A model generated the notes under the pieces. The model saw only the letters and a program-made list of their open reading frames with translations, was not told where the DNA came from and ran no database searches. Positions 1 to 11,379 of a stretch of DNA of 64,000 nt are shown in pieces. This DNA is from Anisus vortex. Lineage: Eukaryota; Mollusca; Gastropoda; Planorbidae. Made by a program: the position numbers and the translations under genes. The number at the start of each line of letters is the position of its first letter. Within the stretch, counting starts at the first letter, position 1. Location: assembly GCA_949126835.1 (NCBI GenBank), contig OX421505.1:4344587-4408586 (forward strand), given 5' to 3'.

Positions 1-530
1 GACCCAGTTTATCCTCATAACTCATTTTACTACTCCAAATTATACTAATTAAGTAATCAGAAAAAATATAAAAAAATGTATAGTTTGTAGTCCCACTTAT
101 TCAATTGTGCGATCAGTTACTTCATAATCAATTGTTTACTAAAATAGTAATTACTGATAACGACACTGTAAGCGATTTTGTCAACCCAGTGTGTGTATAC
201 AAATCCCAAATAATACAAGTGTGTCATTAAAGACCACCACTGCTGTCGAAAGATAATCTTATTTTTCCAACACACGCTGAGTTAATTGCCCTAAAAAATT
301 ATTTCTACACTATTCTCCACACATGTAAATTCAGTTCGAAATTTGTGTAGGATAATATATAATTTCATTAAAATAAACAGAAAGCATCAGGGATGCACAC
401 CATTAAAATAAACAGAAAGCATAATACATAGCATACACAAAATCATGAATCATAATAATACTTAAATACATGCATACTTGCTTTTACAATCGCCGATGCG
501 CTTGAGTAGTTTCTTCCCGTAAACAGGTCA
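1..530. other. AT-rich DNA without a recognised gene
   Basis: No open frame or RNA gene is visible. The only structure is a short direct repeat, ATTAAAATAAACAGAAAGCA, seen at about 366 and again at about 402. Confidence 0.6.
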
Positions 531-687
531 ACAATGTCAACGGTCACAGTTCGATGTACCTCTGGTCACACACACAGGGAAATAACTAGCAGTTCATTCA
601 GAGTGTGTTTTTACCCGTGTCGTTTCGTCCCAGTATCAGGGATGCACATCAAGTTTTGTCATTCACAGCACGGGACGGCAAGGTTAA

Positions 688-1112
688 AGACCCCAGGTCA
701 GCATACGGCCCACGTACGGTGAGCATAGGTCTGCACGTCAGGGTTGTCACTCACAGCACAGGTCAGCATAAGGCCCACGTACGGTGAGCATAGGTCTGCA
801 CGTCAGGGTTGTCACTCACAGCACAGGACGGGCAATGTCTGCACGTCAGGGTTGTCACTCACAGCACAGGACGGGTAAGGTCTGCACGTCAGGGTTGTCA
901 CTCACAGCACAGGTCAGCATACGGCCCACGTACGGTGAGCATAGGTCTGCACGTCAGGGTTGTCACTAACAGCACAGGACGGGCAAGGTCTGCACGTCAG
1001 GGTTGTCACTCACAGCACAGGACGGGTGAGGTCTGCACGTCAGGGTTGTCACTCACAGCACAGGACGGGCAAAGTGAGAGACCCCAGGTCAGCATACGGT
1101 CCCGCACACGAT
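688..1112. repeat. 43/65-bp interleaved tandem repeat
   Basis: The core CTGCACGTCAGGGTTGTCAC recurs at 731, 796, 839, 882, 947, 990 and 1033, with spacings of 65, 43, 43, 65, 43 and 43. The 65-bp units carry an extra segment containing GGCCCACGTACGGTGAGC, so two related monomers alternate. The open frames across this array are translated satellite and do not indicate a gene. The array is much richer in GC than its surroundings. Confidence 0.9.
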
Positions 1113-1258
1113 CAGCTTACGTGTAGATCACAGCACAAGGCAGCACAATATCTTTGCTGGCACCTTATTGCTGTAGTGTAGTTTAAAATTTAAAATTCAC
1201 AGTACTTCTGGTTACGATGATCATCGCACCATTTAAACTAATGTTAAATGTTATTTCA

Positions 1259-1361
1259 AGTTCGAGACGTACAGGGTCTGGTCGAATCTTTAAAGTATGG
1301 AAACTGCACACAACGCTTGTTATTCCCAGTTCGAGACGTACTGGGTCTGGGTCGAACCTCT
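1259..1361. repeat. Pair of direct repeats beside an LTR edge
   Basis: The segment AGTTCGAGACGTAC followed by GGGTCTGG and TCGAA occurs at about 1259-1291 and again at about 1328-1361. It lies immediately left of the putative primer-binding site and is probably part of the leader of a degraded LTR element. Confidence 0.6.
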
Positions 1362-1520
1362 AGTTGGGCGCCAAATGTTATAATTATATTACACTGTTAT
1401 AGTCATTCTTTATTTAACTAACACGCTGGACACAAGGGTTTCAGTTCAACACTTTATTTAACATGTACATTCTCCGAATCACAAATCAAAATCCCTCCAG
1501 CTCTGTACTGCTCAGCTCTC
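1362..1520 (-). mobile_element. Edge of a minus-strand LTR with primer-binding site (partial)
   Basis: Read on the minus strand, an AATAAA-containing stretch is followed by a terminus ending in TAACA at 1376, then TTTGGCGCCCAAC. A primer-binding site of the form TGGCGCCCAAC just after an LTR end is typical of elements primed by a lysine tRNA. No internal coding region remains to the left, where satellite DNA follows, and the outer LTR boundary cannot be placed. This is therefore a remnant, identified mainly from the junction. Confidence 0.5.
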
Positions 1521-1638
1521 ATACCCCCGAATGTCCAGTCTTCCTATCTTACACACCCCGTGTTCGCTCCCTTCATTCACGATTCCCCCTAACTGACTTG
1601 AGTTCATTCATTCCTATCTTTACAATAACATCACTGGG

Positions 1639-1686
1639 CTCAACACACACACACACACACACATACACGCCTACACACACCCATTT
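1639..1686. repeat. CA/ACAY microsatellite
   Basis: A run of about nine CA dinucleotides continues into CATACACGCCTACACACACC. Confidence 0.9.
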
Positions 1687-1854
1687 GTCGACAATATATT
1701 TTAATTCATTCATTTCCACTCTCTTTCACTCAAAATAGCTCACATCAACAATCTTGTCGATTATTTTGCTGTAAGACTGCTACTTAAAAAAGAAATAGGT
1801 GTAAACGTTTACTCCATGCTCCAAGACTAATGCGCCTCACGTTTAACTCGTGAC

Positions 1855-1930
1855 ACTCGGCAACACATTCCCTAGTATGCCGTGGCTACATATGGTGAAC
1901 GCTGTTTCACCGGACCTATGATCAGTTTGG
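1855..1930 (+). mobile_element. SINE body fragment
   Basis: This stretch aligns with the 3' body of the SINE at 45490-45745. Shared landmarks are CACATTCCCTAGTATGCC against CACAATCACCTAGTATAC, then GGTGAACGCTGTTTCACC against GGTGAATGCTGCTTCACC. The tRNA head is missing here. Confidence 0.6.
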
Positions 1931-2045
1931 TCCAAAGGGTACTTAACTTTGTTTTTAAAGTTATTAGTGGGATATTCAACGTGATCAAATATTTTAATCA
2001 AACATGTTTTCCTGTTCCCTCCACGCCAAAACGATAGTAATTAAT

Positions 2046-2630
2046 AAACTAACATCTTAATCTCAGGTTTGTATATGGGGCTTTATAAACAAAATAACAT
2101 CTTAATCTCAGGTTTGTATATGGGGCTTTATTAACAAAAAAAACACCTTAATCTCAGGTTTGTATATAGGGCTTCATTAACAAAAAAAACGTCTTAATCT
2201 CATGTTTGTATATGGGGATTTATTAACAAAATAGCATCTTAATCTCAGGTTTGTATATGGGGCTTTACTAACAAAATAACATCTTAATCACAGGTTTGTA
2301 TAGGGGCTTCATTAACAAAACAACATCTTAATCTCATTTTTGTATAGGGGCTTCATTAACAGATTAACATCTTAATCTCAGGTTTATATAGGGTCTTCAT
2401 TAACAAAATAATATTTTAATCACAGGTTTGAATAGGGGCTTCATTAACAAAATAACATCTTAACTTCAGGTGTGTATAGAGTCTTTATTAACAAAAAAAC
2501 ATCTTAATCACAGGTTTGTATAGGGACTTCATTAACAAAATAACATGTTAATCTCAGGTTTGTATAGGGGCTTCATGAACAAACTAACATTATAGTCTCA
2601 GGTTTGTAAAGGGGATTCATTAACCATGAC
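2046..2630. repeat. 45-bp tandem repeat, about 13 copies
   Basis: The monomer contains AACATCTTAATCTCAGGTTT followed by TATGGGGCTTTATTAAC. Unit starts at 2051, 2096 and 2142 give a 45-46 bp period. Later copies lose one or two bases and drift. No coding potential. Confidence 0.9.
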
Positions 2631-2775
2631 ACACACAATTTATTGTTCTCTGTTGATTTTTTAATTCTACTTCTTTTGAAAACAGTTATAAACAGATGCC
2701 ACTACTAAAAATAAGATGTTTAAAAGAAGGTATCAGGTGACCAGCTGTGGGATCTATCCATGCAAATGTCAATTG

Positions 2776-2880
2776 GAAAAGGAGATTGGAAGACGACAAT
2801 GTGGGAGATGGATAGGGCATACCGCGAGAAAATTTGAGGGCGATGTGGCCAGACAGGTATTAGACTGGAACCCGCCAAAC
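2776..2880 (+). pseudogene. LINE C-terminal scrap
   Basis: The translation reads GRRQCGRWIGHTARK, then VARQVLDWNP. This matches the end of the LINE at 3.7-7.0 kb, which has RKWRWIGHTLRK and RARQVLEWNP. It is an isolated fragment of about 35 codons from the same or a sister family, in the same orientation. Confidence 0.7.
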
Positions 2881-2959
2881 AATACTTCATACTGTGAATA
2901 TACAAACATTACTACATACAGTAATTTACAAACAATAGTCCACACAGTTATATAGGCCT

Positions 2960-3690
2960 TCAAACAATGATTCACACTGTGGATATACAAACACAGTGGA
3001 TATTAGTTCCACTTTTTCAAAAAACAAATATTTTAACATAACCGCCCAACAGTATTTCGTCTTTCCAGAATATAACTCAATACTGAACTGCTTATAACAT
3101 TTACACAGATGTTTTTATATCCAAGTAGGCCTAATTGTTTCAGCATATCAACGTCAGATTAGTGAAATTAAAATAGCTTATCTTCTTATATTCGTCTATT
3201 GTCGACAAAGTACATAATATTTTTTATTGCAACGTACTTTTTTTTTAATTATTAATTTTGGATAATTTGCTGTAGGACTATTTAGATTTAGTGTATGAAA
3301 AATTCAATAGTTACCAATGGACTCTGGTAAAAATAATAAATAGCATACAACCCTTTTATATGACTAAAATATTTTAATTTTCTTTATATTATTACAAATA
3401 AAACTGCAACAAATGAATAAATAAATGCATTATTTAAAATTCCTTGAATCGTTAATTAGCTGAAACATTATTGAATGTTTTAATTAATGAAATAATGTCT
3501 ATGATTATATAGGAAAAAAAGTTAGTCCAATTCCGATAACTCAGTAAAAACTTCTAGAGTTTACAATTTTCATTGTTCTTTCCCCTTATATGATTTTTAG
3601 TGAAAAAAGATTCCGTATTGATTTCTTTTGCAATTTAAAATATTATTCTTCAAATTTACATTTTTTTAAATAAAAATCTTTGTTTATTAT
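2960..3690. other. AT-rich DNA, nothing recognised
   Basis: Very AT-rich with no convincing reading frame, RNA gene or repeat unit. It separates the LINE scrap from the start of the larger LINE. Confidence 0.5.
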
Positions 3691-4138
3691 TTGTTGATCG
3701 TGTGGAGTTTCTGATCTCCCATCGAGCGCCTCCCCGGGTGGCGGATTGGGGAACGCCCACCAGATATGATAGGTACCGGGGAAATCAAATACCCGGGGCG
3801 GACCAAAATCAGAACCTGCAGCCTTGCAGGAAGTGGAGGGATCCACAAAGGCTAGGAAACCTTTCCCGAAAAAAAGGCAGCTATCCTGAGAGCTGTAAAG
3901 GGAATCATCCCAGACGGTTGTGCGCAGGGCTAACAACCCGGCCATGGAAAAAAACAAAACGTTACAGAAACCAAAATCAAAGCGAACTTACAAAACACAG
4001 TCAGAGGCGAGAGTAGGGCTCCACAAAGGAGATTTATGAAGCTGTGTGGGGAAACTCAAAAGAATCCCACAAGGCCGACCACCCTACTCAAACCGACGAA
4101 AAAGAAACATTTCCTAATGCAAAAGGCACCCTTCAGCT

Positions 4139-4966
4139 TGGGTACATGGAATGTCCGAACCCTGCTAGAACCAGGCAGATGCGCCCAAGTCGCCAAATTT
4201 TAGGGACTGAGTGAAGTATGGTGGAACACTTTTGGAGAAACTAGGCTTCAAACAGGTGAAACTCTGCTCTTTTCTGGAATGGAAAACGAAGAGGACACCC
4301 ATGAAAATGGAGTGGCACTCCTATTGAACAAAGATTCATTTAAAAGTCTCCTGGAATGGGAGCCTGTTTCAGACAGAATTATTAGAGCAAAATTTCAATC
4401 AAGATTCCAAAATGTTCACATCGTCATGTGCTATGCTCCCACCAACCTTGCACCCGAAGAAGATAAAGTTGCATTCTATGAACGACTTCAAAGTATAGTG
4501 GATAGAATACCCAAAAGAGATATACTGATCCTCATGGGAGATATGAATGCTAAAATAGGAAATGAAAACAAAGGGAGAGAGAAGACAATGGGCATACACG
4601 GACTGGGCAACATGAACGAAAATGGAGAGATGTTTGCTAACTTCTGTACATTCAATGAACTGGTGATCGGAGGCAGCATCTTCCCACACAAAAAATGCCA
4701 CAAAGCAACGTGGGTCTCACCAGACAACAAAACAGAGAATCAAATAGACCACATCGCTATATGCCGTACTTGGAGGAGCACATTACAGGATGTACGAACC
4801 AAAAGAGGAGCAGACATTGGATCAGATCACCACCTGGTAGTGGCCAAGCTAAAAATAAAGTTAGCCAAACAAAGGTCAAAAACAAACAGGAGAACCGAAT
4901 TCGACCTAGACAAACTCCATAATTCACAGAGAAAGTGTGAACTACAATTAACCCTTAAAAATTGAT
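4139..4966 (+). pseudogene. LINE apurinic-type endonuclease domain
   Basis: This domain would nick target DNA to prime reverse transcription. Visible landmarks, in order, are GTWNVRTL at the start, GLSEVWWN (the catalytic Glu block), MCYAPTN, MGDMNAKIGNEN (the GDxN block), NQIDHIAI and the terminal GSDHHLVVAKL. All core catalytic blocks of the exonuclease-endonuclease-phosphatase fold are therefore still readable. A TAG follows VAKF at about 4200, and the residues normally between that point and GLSE are missing, which implies a deletion of about ten codons. The open part starts at the Met at 4279 and ends with a stop at 4963. Confidence 0.85.
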
Positions 4967-5222
4967 TCTCTGCACTACAACCAGATGATACTGAGGAAGG
5001 CATAGACAAAACCTGGGATAACTTCAAAGAAATTATTATAGGAACTTGTAATAAAGTACTAAGACCTGCCCCAAAAAACAAAAAACGTTGAATTAGCGAC
5101 GAGACATGACAAAGAATTGAAGACAGGAAACATGCAAAACAAACAGTAAACCAAGCTAAAAAATAAAACATAAACAACTAACACAACAAGAGTATCATAC
5201 AATTTCAAAAGAGGTCTCAAAA

Positions 5223-6410
5223 ATGCTTAGACATGATAAAAGAACATTTTATAATAAACTAGCTGAGCAAGCAGAAGAAGCAGCAGGAAAAGGAGACCTA
5301 AAACAGTTATATAAAATTACTAAACTCTTGAGTGGCAAGAAAGCTAACTACAATGTGCCAGTCCGAGACAAACAAGGTAAACTCCTCTCTTCCATAGATG
5401 ACCAGCTCAGAAGATGGAAAGAATACTTCCAGGAAGTGCTAAACAGACCAACCCCTCTAAATCCACCCGATCTGACCACAGGAGAAACACTGGACATAAA
5501 TATGGAAGAAATATCCAAAGAAGAAATATGGAAGGCCATCAATCAAATGAAGACAGGCAAAGCAGCAGGCATAGACAATATACCACCGGAGGTCCTAAAA
5601 GAAAAAGGAGCTGAAATTTTTAACCAACTCCACAATATCTTTAATAAAATTTGGTCAACCGAAACCCCTCCTGCAGAATGGAAAAAAGGCCAACTGATTA
5701 AAATTCCAAAGAATGGGGACCTGTCAAGATGTGATAAATGGCGAGGAATTACTCTACTCTCAGTACCAAGCAAGGTCTTCAGCAGAACAATACTCAACAG
5801 AATTAAAGAAGCCTGCGATTATCTCCTAAGAGAAGAACAGGCTGGGTTCAGAAGAGGAAGATCATGCATTGACCAGATAGCAACACTCCGGATCATTATA
5901 GAACAATCTATTGAATGGCAATCTCCACTCTATGCCTCATTTGTGGACTTTGAAAAGGCTTTTGATAGCATTAATAGAGAGACAATATGGTCAATCATGA
6001 GGCACTATGGAATACCTAATAAAATAAAAGCCATCATCAAAAGTCTCTATGAAAACTTTACCTGCCAAATAGTACATAATGGTAAGATGTCAGATGAATT
6101 CCATGTCACAACTGGAGTCAAGCAAGGATGTCTCCTTTCACCACTTCTGTTCCTTCTAGTACTAGACTGAGTCACAAAAGAAGCTTATGCTAACTCAGGA
6201 AAAGGAATACAATGGACCCTAATGCAAAAACTAGAAGACTTAGAGTTTGCAGATGACCTGGCCATTCTGTCCCACAGATTACAGGATATGCAAGAGAAGA
6301 CCACAGCTTTGAGTGAGACCGGAAAAAGAGTAGGACTCAGTATAAACCATCAAAAAACCAAAGTGTTGAAAATAAACCACCAACAAGATGGCGACATACA
6401 AGTATAAAAC
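5223..6410 (+). pseudogene. LINE reverse transcriptase domain
   Basis: This copies the element RNA into DNA at the nicked target. Recognisable blocks are KTGKAAGIDNIPPEVLK, WKKGQLIKIPKNGD, WRGITLLSVPSKVFS, REEQAGFRRGRSC, ASFVDFEKAFDSINR (catalytic Asp), TTGVKQGCLLSPLLF and LEFADDLAILSH (the ADD catalytic pair). TGA at 6168-6170 interrupts LD/VTKEA between the last two blocks, and TAA near 6405 ends the second open piece. In the linker upstream there are further in-frame stops, including TGA at 5089 and 5107. The copy is dead but not very old, because the motifs are almost undisturbed. Confidence 0.9.
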
Positions 6411-6425
6411 CAAAGCTTAGACCAA

Positions 6426-7024
6426 GTGAACCACTTTGTATACCTTGGAAGTGTGGTCAGTGCATCAGGAGGAGCAGACGAGGACATCGAACGTCGAATA
6501 AACCTGGCGCGACAAGCCTTTGCCAACTTGAAACAGGTCGGGAGATCTACATACATCTCTGTCAAAACTAAAGTAAGGATCTTTAACACAAACATTAAAA
6601 CGGTCCTACTTTATGGGTCTGAAACATGGCGAACGACAGAGAAAACTAAAAATAGACTCCAGACCTTTGTTAACAGATGCCTAAGAAATATACTCAAAAT
6701 AAAATGGTTCGACAAGGTAGAAAACTCCAAGCTGTGGGAGAGGTGTGAACAAAAAACAGTAGAACAACAAATTATGGAAAGGAAGTGGAGATGGATTGGA
6801 CACACCCTCAGGAAATATAACAACAACAGAGCTAGACAGGTCTTAGAGTGGAATCCCTAGGGTGAACGGCATAGATGAAGACCCAAGCGAACATGGAGAC
6901 GAAGCATACTGGATGAAACTGAAAGAACTGGAAAGAGCTGGGAAGAATTGAAGCGACTAGCAAGAGACCGTGAAGAGTGGCGTGCTTTGACAGAGGCCCT
7001 ATGTTCCACAAGGAACCCAAAGGA
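6426..7024 (+). pseudogene. LINE C-terminal region
   Basis: This continues the polyprotein after the reverse transcriptase. Visible stretches are NHFVYLGSVVSASGGADED, KTVLLYGSETWRTTEK, RKWRWIGHTLRK and RARQVLEWNP. After a TAG at 6858 the same frame continues with RPKRTWRRS and ends near ALCSTRNPKDR, just before the GAT tail. The family typically ends in this way, so the 3' end is complete. Confidence 0.8.
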
Positions 7025-7042
7025 CAGATGATGATGATGATA

Positions 7043-7585
7043 TTTCTTTAGTTATAAATCTTTAAATGTAAAACTAAATTATTTGATGTTGTTGATTGTT
7101 TATATCATTTATAAAAGTTCAAGTGAATGCCGGAACTAGATGACAAGATGTCCTATTGTCAATACATATGTTTACAATTTGATTTATTCAAGTTTAATAA
7201 ATTTAAAACTAAATAAAGAGATTTATAACAACATAAACATGACGTGATAGTCATGAACACCAAGAAGACATTAAGATATAAATGTATAAAGTTTATTTAA
7301 ATACAGAAACAAGAAACTGTTTCAAATGTTTACAATTTATACAAAACTATAAATTTAATAAAAGAAAATTTAAATATCTTTATATCTAAACAAAAACAAT
7401 AAAGTGAATAAATATTTATAGATACATGGAATACATTGAAAGTGATATAAACAGATATAAAACATCCTTCATGTTGTTTGTTTATATTTTGACACACAAG
7501 TAATTCAATATAATTACAGGAACAAACCTACTCCACTGTAATTAAGTCCAGACTTTAAACTTCCACTATGGACAAGTCCAGTAGA
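7043..7585. other. AT-rich DNA, nothing recognised
   Basis: AT-rich spacer between the LINE tail and the protease-like gene. No frame or repeat unit is supported. Confidence 0.5.
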
Positions 7586-8665
7586 CTAAACACCAACATT
7601 ATACCCCACACAGTGGACAGTGGCTCCACTACTTCCTGGACATGTACATGTTGTGTAGGTAAACTTATGGTCTAACACCTCTCTCCCCACCTTTATTTTG
7701 TCCTTCCATTGACCAACACTGACCTGTTTAGAACATCCATGAGGATGTGACACTATAAAATTCAACTTGTCAATATCACGAGATTCTTTGTATTTGTACC
7801 AGACTTTCTCCCTGACATCTTTAAAATGTTTCTCCATTTTCTCCAATTTATTTCCCAAATTTTCATCACAAGTCACACAGGTAAACCTACACTAGTCTTC
7901 CTCAATGTTTACATAACCAACACATACCTTATCTTTACGAATAACCAATTCACTATCTTCACTATCATAAAACAATCTCAAGGTCGTGTGGCTTGCCTCA
8001 ATGTCATCAACAACCACATGTGCAGCTGTAGTCACACAAATCTCCCACCAAACTTTGCTGGGTTTGTCTGAAGCTTTACATTTATCACATGGACATGTTG
8101 AATAGCTACTTCGTTTATCTTCATCTATGTACTTCAACACTCCACTCAACCTCCCAGTTCCTGTCCTCAACGTTTTCTTTTCTCTCAGTTCAGACAAAAA
8201 ATATGGAATCTTTGTGTTTGGCCAAAACTCTGGTCTGTGTGGACTGGTCATGTTGACACTTAGTCTAACTGTCAGGTCAGCTTCAGCTTTGATGTATTCA
8301 TACAAATCACAGTCCTGGTGACCTTCAGGTAGATGTTTTAAGCTGAATGATTCAATAGGTATAAACTCTGGATGACCTGGATTCTTCTTACAGTTTGTCA
8401 CATGCTGGTGTAAGTCCACTTCTCCACTAAGTGAAACTTGATTCTCATGTTCACCTGTACAGGTAAATACAAATATCAACAAACTGTCTACTTTATGTAA
8501 TAAATATGATTTTCTGTTTAATACCAATATAACCAATTATACAAATATTCACCTTTATAAACATATTTAAATGCAGAACTTAATTTGTAAATAATTTACC
8601 TATGAGCAGACTGTCCTGTTTATTTGACTGTTCATCATTTTGGTTAGGAACTGGACAAACTCCAT
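7586..8665 (-). pseudogene. Divergent trypsin-like (S1-fold) protein, two exons, internal stop
   Basis: Two exons are visible on the minus strand. The first is 8665-8600, preceded by TTTCAG and followed by GTAAAT. The second is 8454-7586, preceded by CTGTACAG. Joining them keeps the frame through LLIGEHENQVSLSG. Three spaced blocks look like a serine protease triad: ICVTTAAHVV (His), SRDIDKLNFIVSHPHG (Asp) and CTCPGSSGATVHCVG (Ser). I recall an expanded uncharacterised mollusc family with very similar blocks, but no signal peptide or zymogen cleavage site is visible here and further upstream exons are likely. A TAG at 7889-7891 interrupts the frame between the His and Asp blocks; the frame is otherwise open on both sides. 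It is therefore either a pseudogene or a gene with one damaged base. Whether it cleaves peptides is unknown. Confidence 0.65.
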
Positions 8666-8734
8666 CTGAAATGTTCAGTTTACAAATTAATAAATATTTT
8701 CTGATATTTTGTTGTATATAATTTTGAGGCTATA

Positions 8735-10500
8735 ATAAGAATCATCATCAACATCCTGATCCAGTAGCCATCTGGGCACTTGCCCTTCGTCCTAAGGCAA
8801 TGGTGAAGAAATTGCAGACTTTTTGTAGCCGTTCGTATTATGAATATAGAGTGTTAGAGAGCTTTGGTGTTTTGGGGAGGTAGACATTTCGTATGTCCTG
8901 TAGTGCCAGACAGTCAAAAAGGTAATTGGCAACTGTTTCATTTTGGTGTTTACAGAGAGGGCATGCCGCTGCTTTTTTTCTGATTTGATGTGGTTAAGTT
9001 GCGAGTTTACATGTCTATTTCCCCTGCGCAGGCGAAAGATGGTTACTTGATCTTATCTCTGTAGGGCATTTATTGTGTAATTTTCAACAGGTTTGGGCAT
9101 AGGCCTATGTGAGAATACACATCCTCCTGTTGTGCTCAGTGCCCAAACATTTAACCACTCTTCTTTAATGTATGTTGTCATAATCTGTTTGTCTGTGTCA
9201 AATTATGCTGGTGTGTCAGGTTGAAAGTGGGTTGCTCCTTGCTTTGCTAGTAAAAAGAGATAATTTTCCAGAGTAGGGTTTTGAATGGCCCTCTTTTGAT
9301 GTCTTAGTCCTCTGCTGCTTGTAGTATTGATTGGTAGTCAGAGAAGATTACTAAACTTTTTGTTTGGATGGGTAGGCAGTGAAAATAGCTGTCATGTGGT
9401 GTAGTGCTGCTTCAATTGCTAAAGATTCTGCTTCGTTTATAGAGCACGTTTTCCCACCGGAATTACATACTTCTTTAAATGGTTGATCAGGGTACTCTAC
9501 TCTTACTCCATAACTTGTTGCTTGTAATGCTCCCTTTAAGGCTGTTCAATATGTATATACTTTTATTATATATCCTGGGTATGATGCAATTTTTTTTCTG
9601 CTACTCACAATATCTGCAATAAGACTTTGTTTTTCTTTCCTATATTTTCTAGTAGAATTATTCTAATGTTAGCGACATGCAGATGCTGGTTCAGTGGCAT
9701 GCCCCCCTCCATGATTCGCATCTCTTCTCAATTAGTTGGCAGGTGTTGTTTTTGTTCTATCGTGTTGGCTATATATAGAAATCGTGTTTTTGTTCTGTCG
9801 TGTGGGCTATATCTAGAATTGTTTTGTGTTTGATTATGTTATGCAGGGTCCATTTTTCTACCAATTGTCTGTTCGTATGTTGTTTATCTTGTCTCTTATA
9901 GCTTTCTACCATCTGTAAGACTGCCACCTCTCTTCCTAGTTTTGGGAGTTCGGGAGTTCTATAATATGTTAGTGTGAATATTAAGAGTAGATTTTAAGCC
10001 TTCGGGAATTAAGTGTACTGCCTGACTTTTGACATACTATTGTCACTGCCACAAGACGTTACCAAATTTAGGCGTCTCATTGATTTGTCTTTCAGGTTCT
10101 GTATGTGTTGTTTTAAAATTTAATTTTCTATCTAGCTAAACACCTAATTAACTTTGATGATCCTCTTTCTGGAGTAAAGAGCCTTGTAAAGACAAAGAAA
10201 TCTTTTTCTTGGCGATTTTTTGGCTTTTTGTGAAGACTAAGTATATTGTCTTTGAGCTGTTTACTTATAGTTTCAACTCCTCACAGTATGAACTAAGTTT
10301 GGTTAAGTCTTCATTTAGGCACCTAGCACTAATACCGATTTGGTGGCAAGTATGCCATATAACCAGATCATTTGAATAGAGTGTCTTTTCCACTCATAGC
10401 TCATCTGATAGATCATTGATAAACATTAGAAAAAGGGCGCAGCTCAGTGATGATTCTTGTGGGAGCCCTTCTTCTAGACCCGTTTTGATTCAAAGGTGTT
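8735..10500 (-). mobile_element. Old RNase H-bearing LINE remnant
   Basis: Read on the minus strand, the right end (about 10490-10300) shows GLPQESSLSCALFLMFINDL and LYSNDLVIW. These are decayed forms of the LINE reverse transcriptase GLPQGS and YADD blocks. Near 9450-9380 there is an RNase H-like block, INEAESLAIEAALHHM. Near 8970-8780 the usual C-terminal zinc-binding end appears as ACPLCKHQNETVANYLFDC, then LPKTPKLSNTLYS. The left end carries a GATGTTGATGATGATTC tail. Many stops and frameshifts show that it is much older than the other LINEs here. It is probably jockey/I-like because an RNase H domain is present. Confidence 0.75.
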
Positions 10501-11330
10501 ATTTAATTGAGGCAAAAATAATAATATATATCCATATTTTAATATTTATCCTAATCCATTTATTAATATTTATCTAACTCAGCCTACTCTTAAATAACAA
10601 TAAAAATACCTTCATAATTATTGTCCTTACTATCTGTACTTGGTAATTTCAGGTTCAAGTTTTCCTTAAGAATAAAAGGAAATGAAAAATAGCTTTGAAT
10701 TATAAGTTGAAACAGAATTTAAAAAATGTTTCATAATTATTGTTTGATATGAATATGAGTTATAATTTCAACACAGTAAATAAAGGGTTTCTCCTTAACT
10801 TTTTTCTGTTACATAATTTTTTTACTATATCTTATAGACCTTTTCATTTTATTAATTATTCCAAAAAAGAGGTCAATATCTACGCATGCGCAGCGGCTAG
10901 GGGGCAGAAGTTGTCAATAAAACCTTCTTCGCCTTTGTTATTTTACTGGGGGCCTAGTGGTTTTTAGGCGTAATTATATTAGCTTTCATTTTACAAAAAA
11001 ACAAATTCATAAAAACTTTATACCCAGAAGCTAGGGAGCGAACTGTACTTTTCTTTTACCTTTTTAACCAGTTTTTAACCCAAAAAACATTTATTATACA
11101 TTCTAGGCCTAATGCGTCTATGGTTACCATGTCACCATGTTAATACAGATTGGCGTCGAGCGATCAGTAAATCGTCTTTAAGCATACAAATAAAATTTAA
11201 CATAGTTATATATTTATAAAGCTTAGTTTGTGTTGAAGTATCAACGCGTAGGCTATATTGTATTAAGTTATTATTTGTAGCAATAGAAATCGTAACTTTT
11301 AATTATTTATATTTTTTTTATCGTTCGTTT
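10501..11330. other. AT-rich DNA, nothing recognised
   Basis: No supported gene. A short GC-richer patch at about 10880-10960, with GCATGCGCAGC, looks like a transposon edge but could not be assigned. Confidence 0.4.
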
Positions 11331-11379
11331 ACGATGTCACAAAAGAACCTTGAAAAGCCAAAGTTAAGCTCATCACAGT

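Larger units (their letters stand above)
3700..7042 (+). mobile_element. Near-full-length degenerate LINE with GAT-repeat tail
   Basis: A non-LTR retrotransposon with a GC-richer leader (about 3700-4130), an endonuclease, a linker, a reverse transcriptase and a C-terminal region. It ends at about 7026-7041 in a GATGATGATGATGA tail. Such short tandem tails are typical of RTE-like and related LINEs, and the protein resembles the animal LINE family often annotated as craniofacial development protein 2-like; clade assignment by eye is uncertain. The composition contrasts with the AT-rich flanks. Coding is broken by several stops and a small deletion, so this copy is inactive. No clear target-site duplication was found. 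Confidence 0.85.

Noticed and set aside
8455..8536. N-terminal extension of the protease-like frame to the Met at 8536
   Set aside because: An AG acceptor at 8455-8456 and an in-phase upstream exon show that this part is intron.
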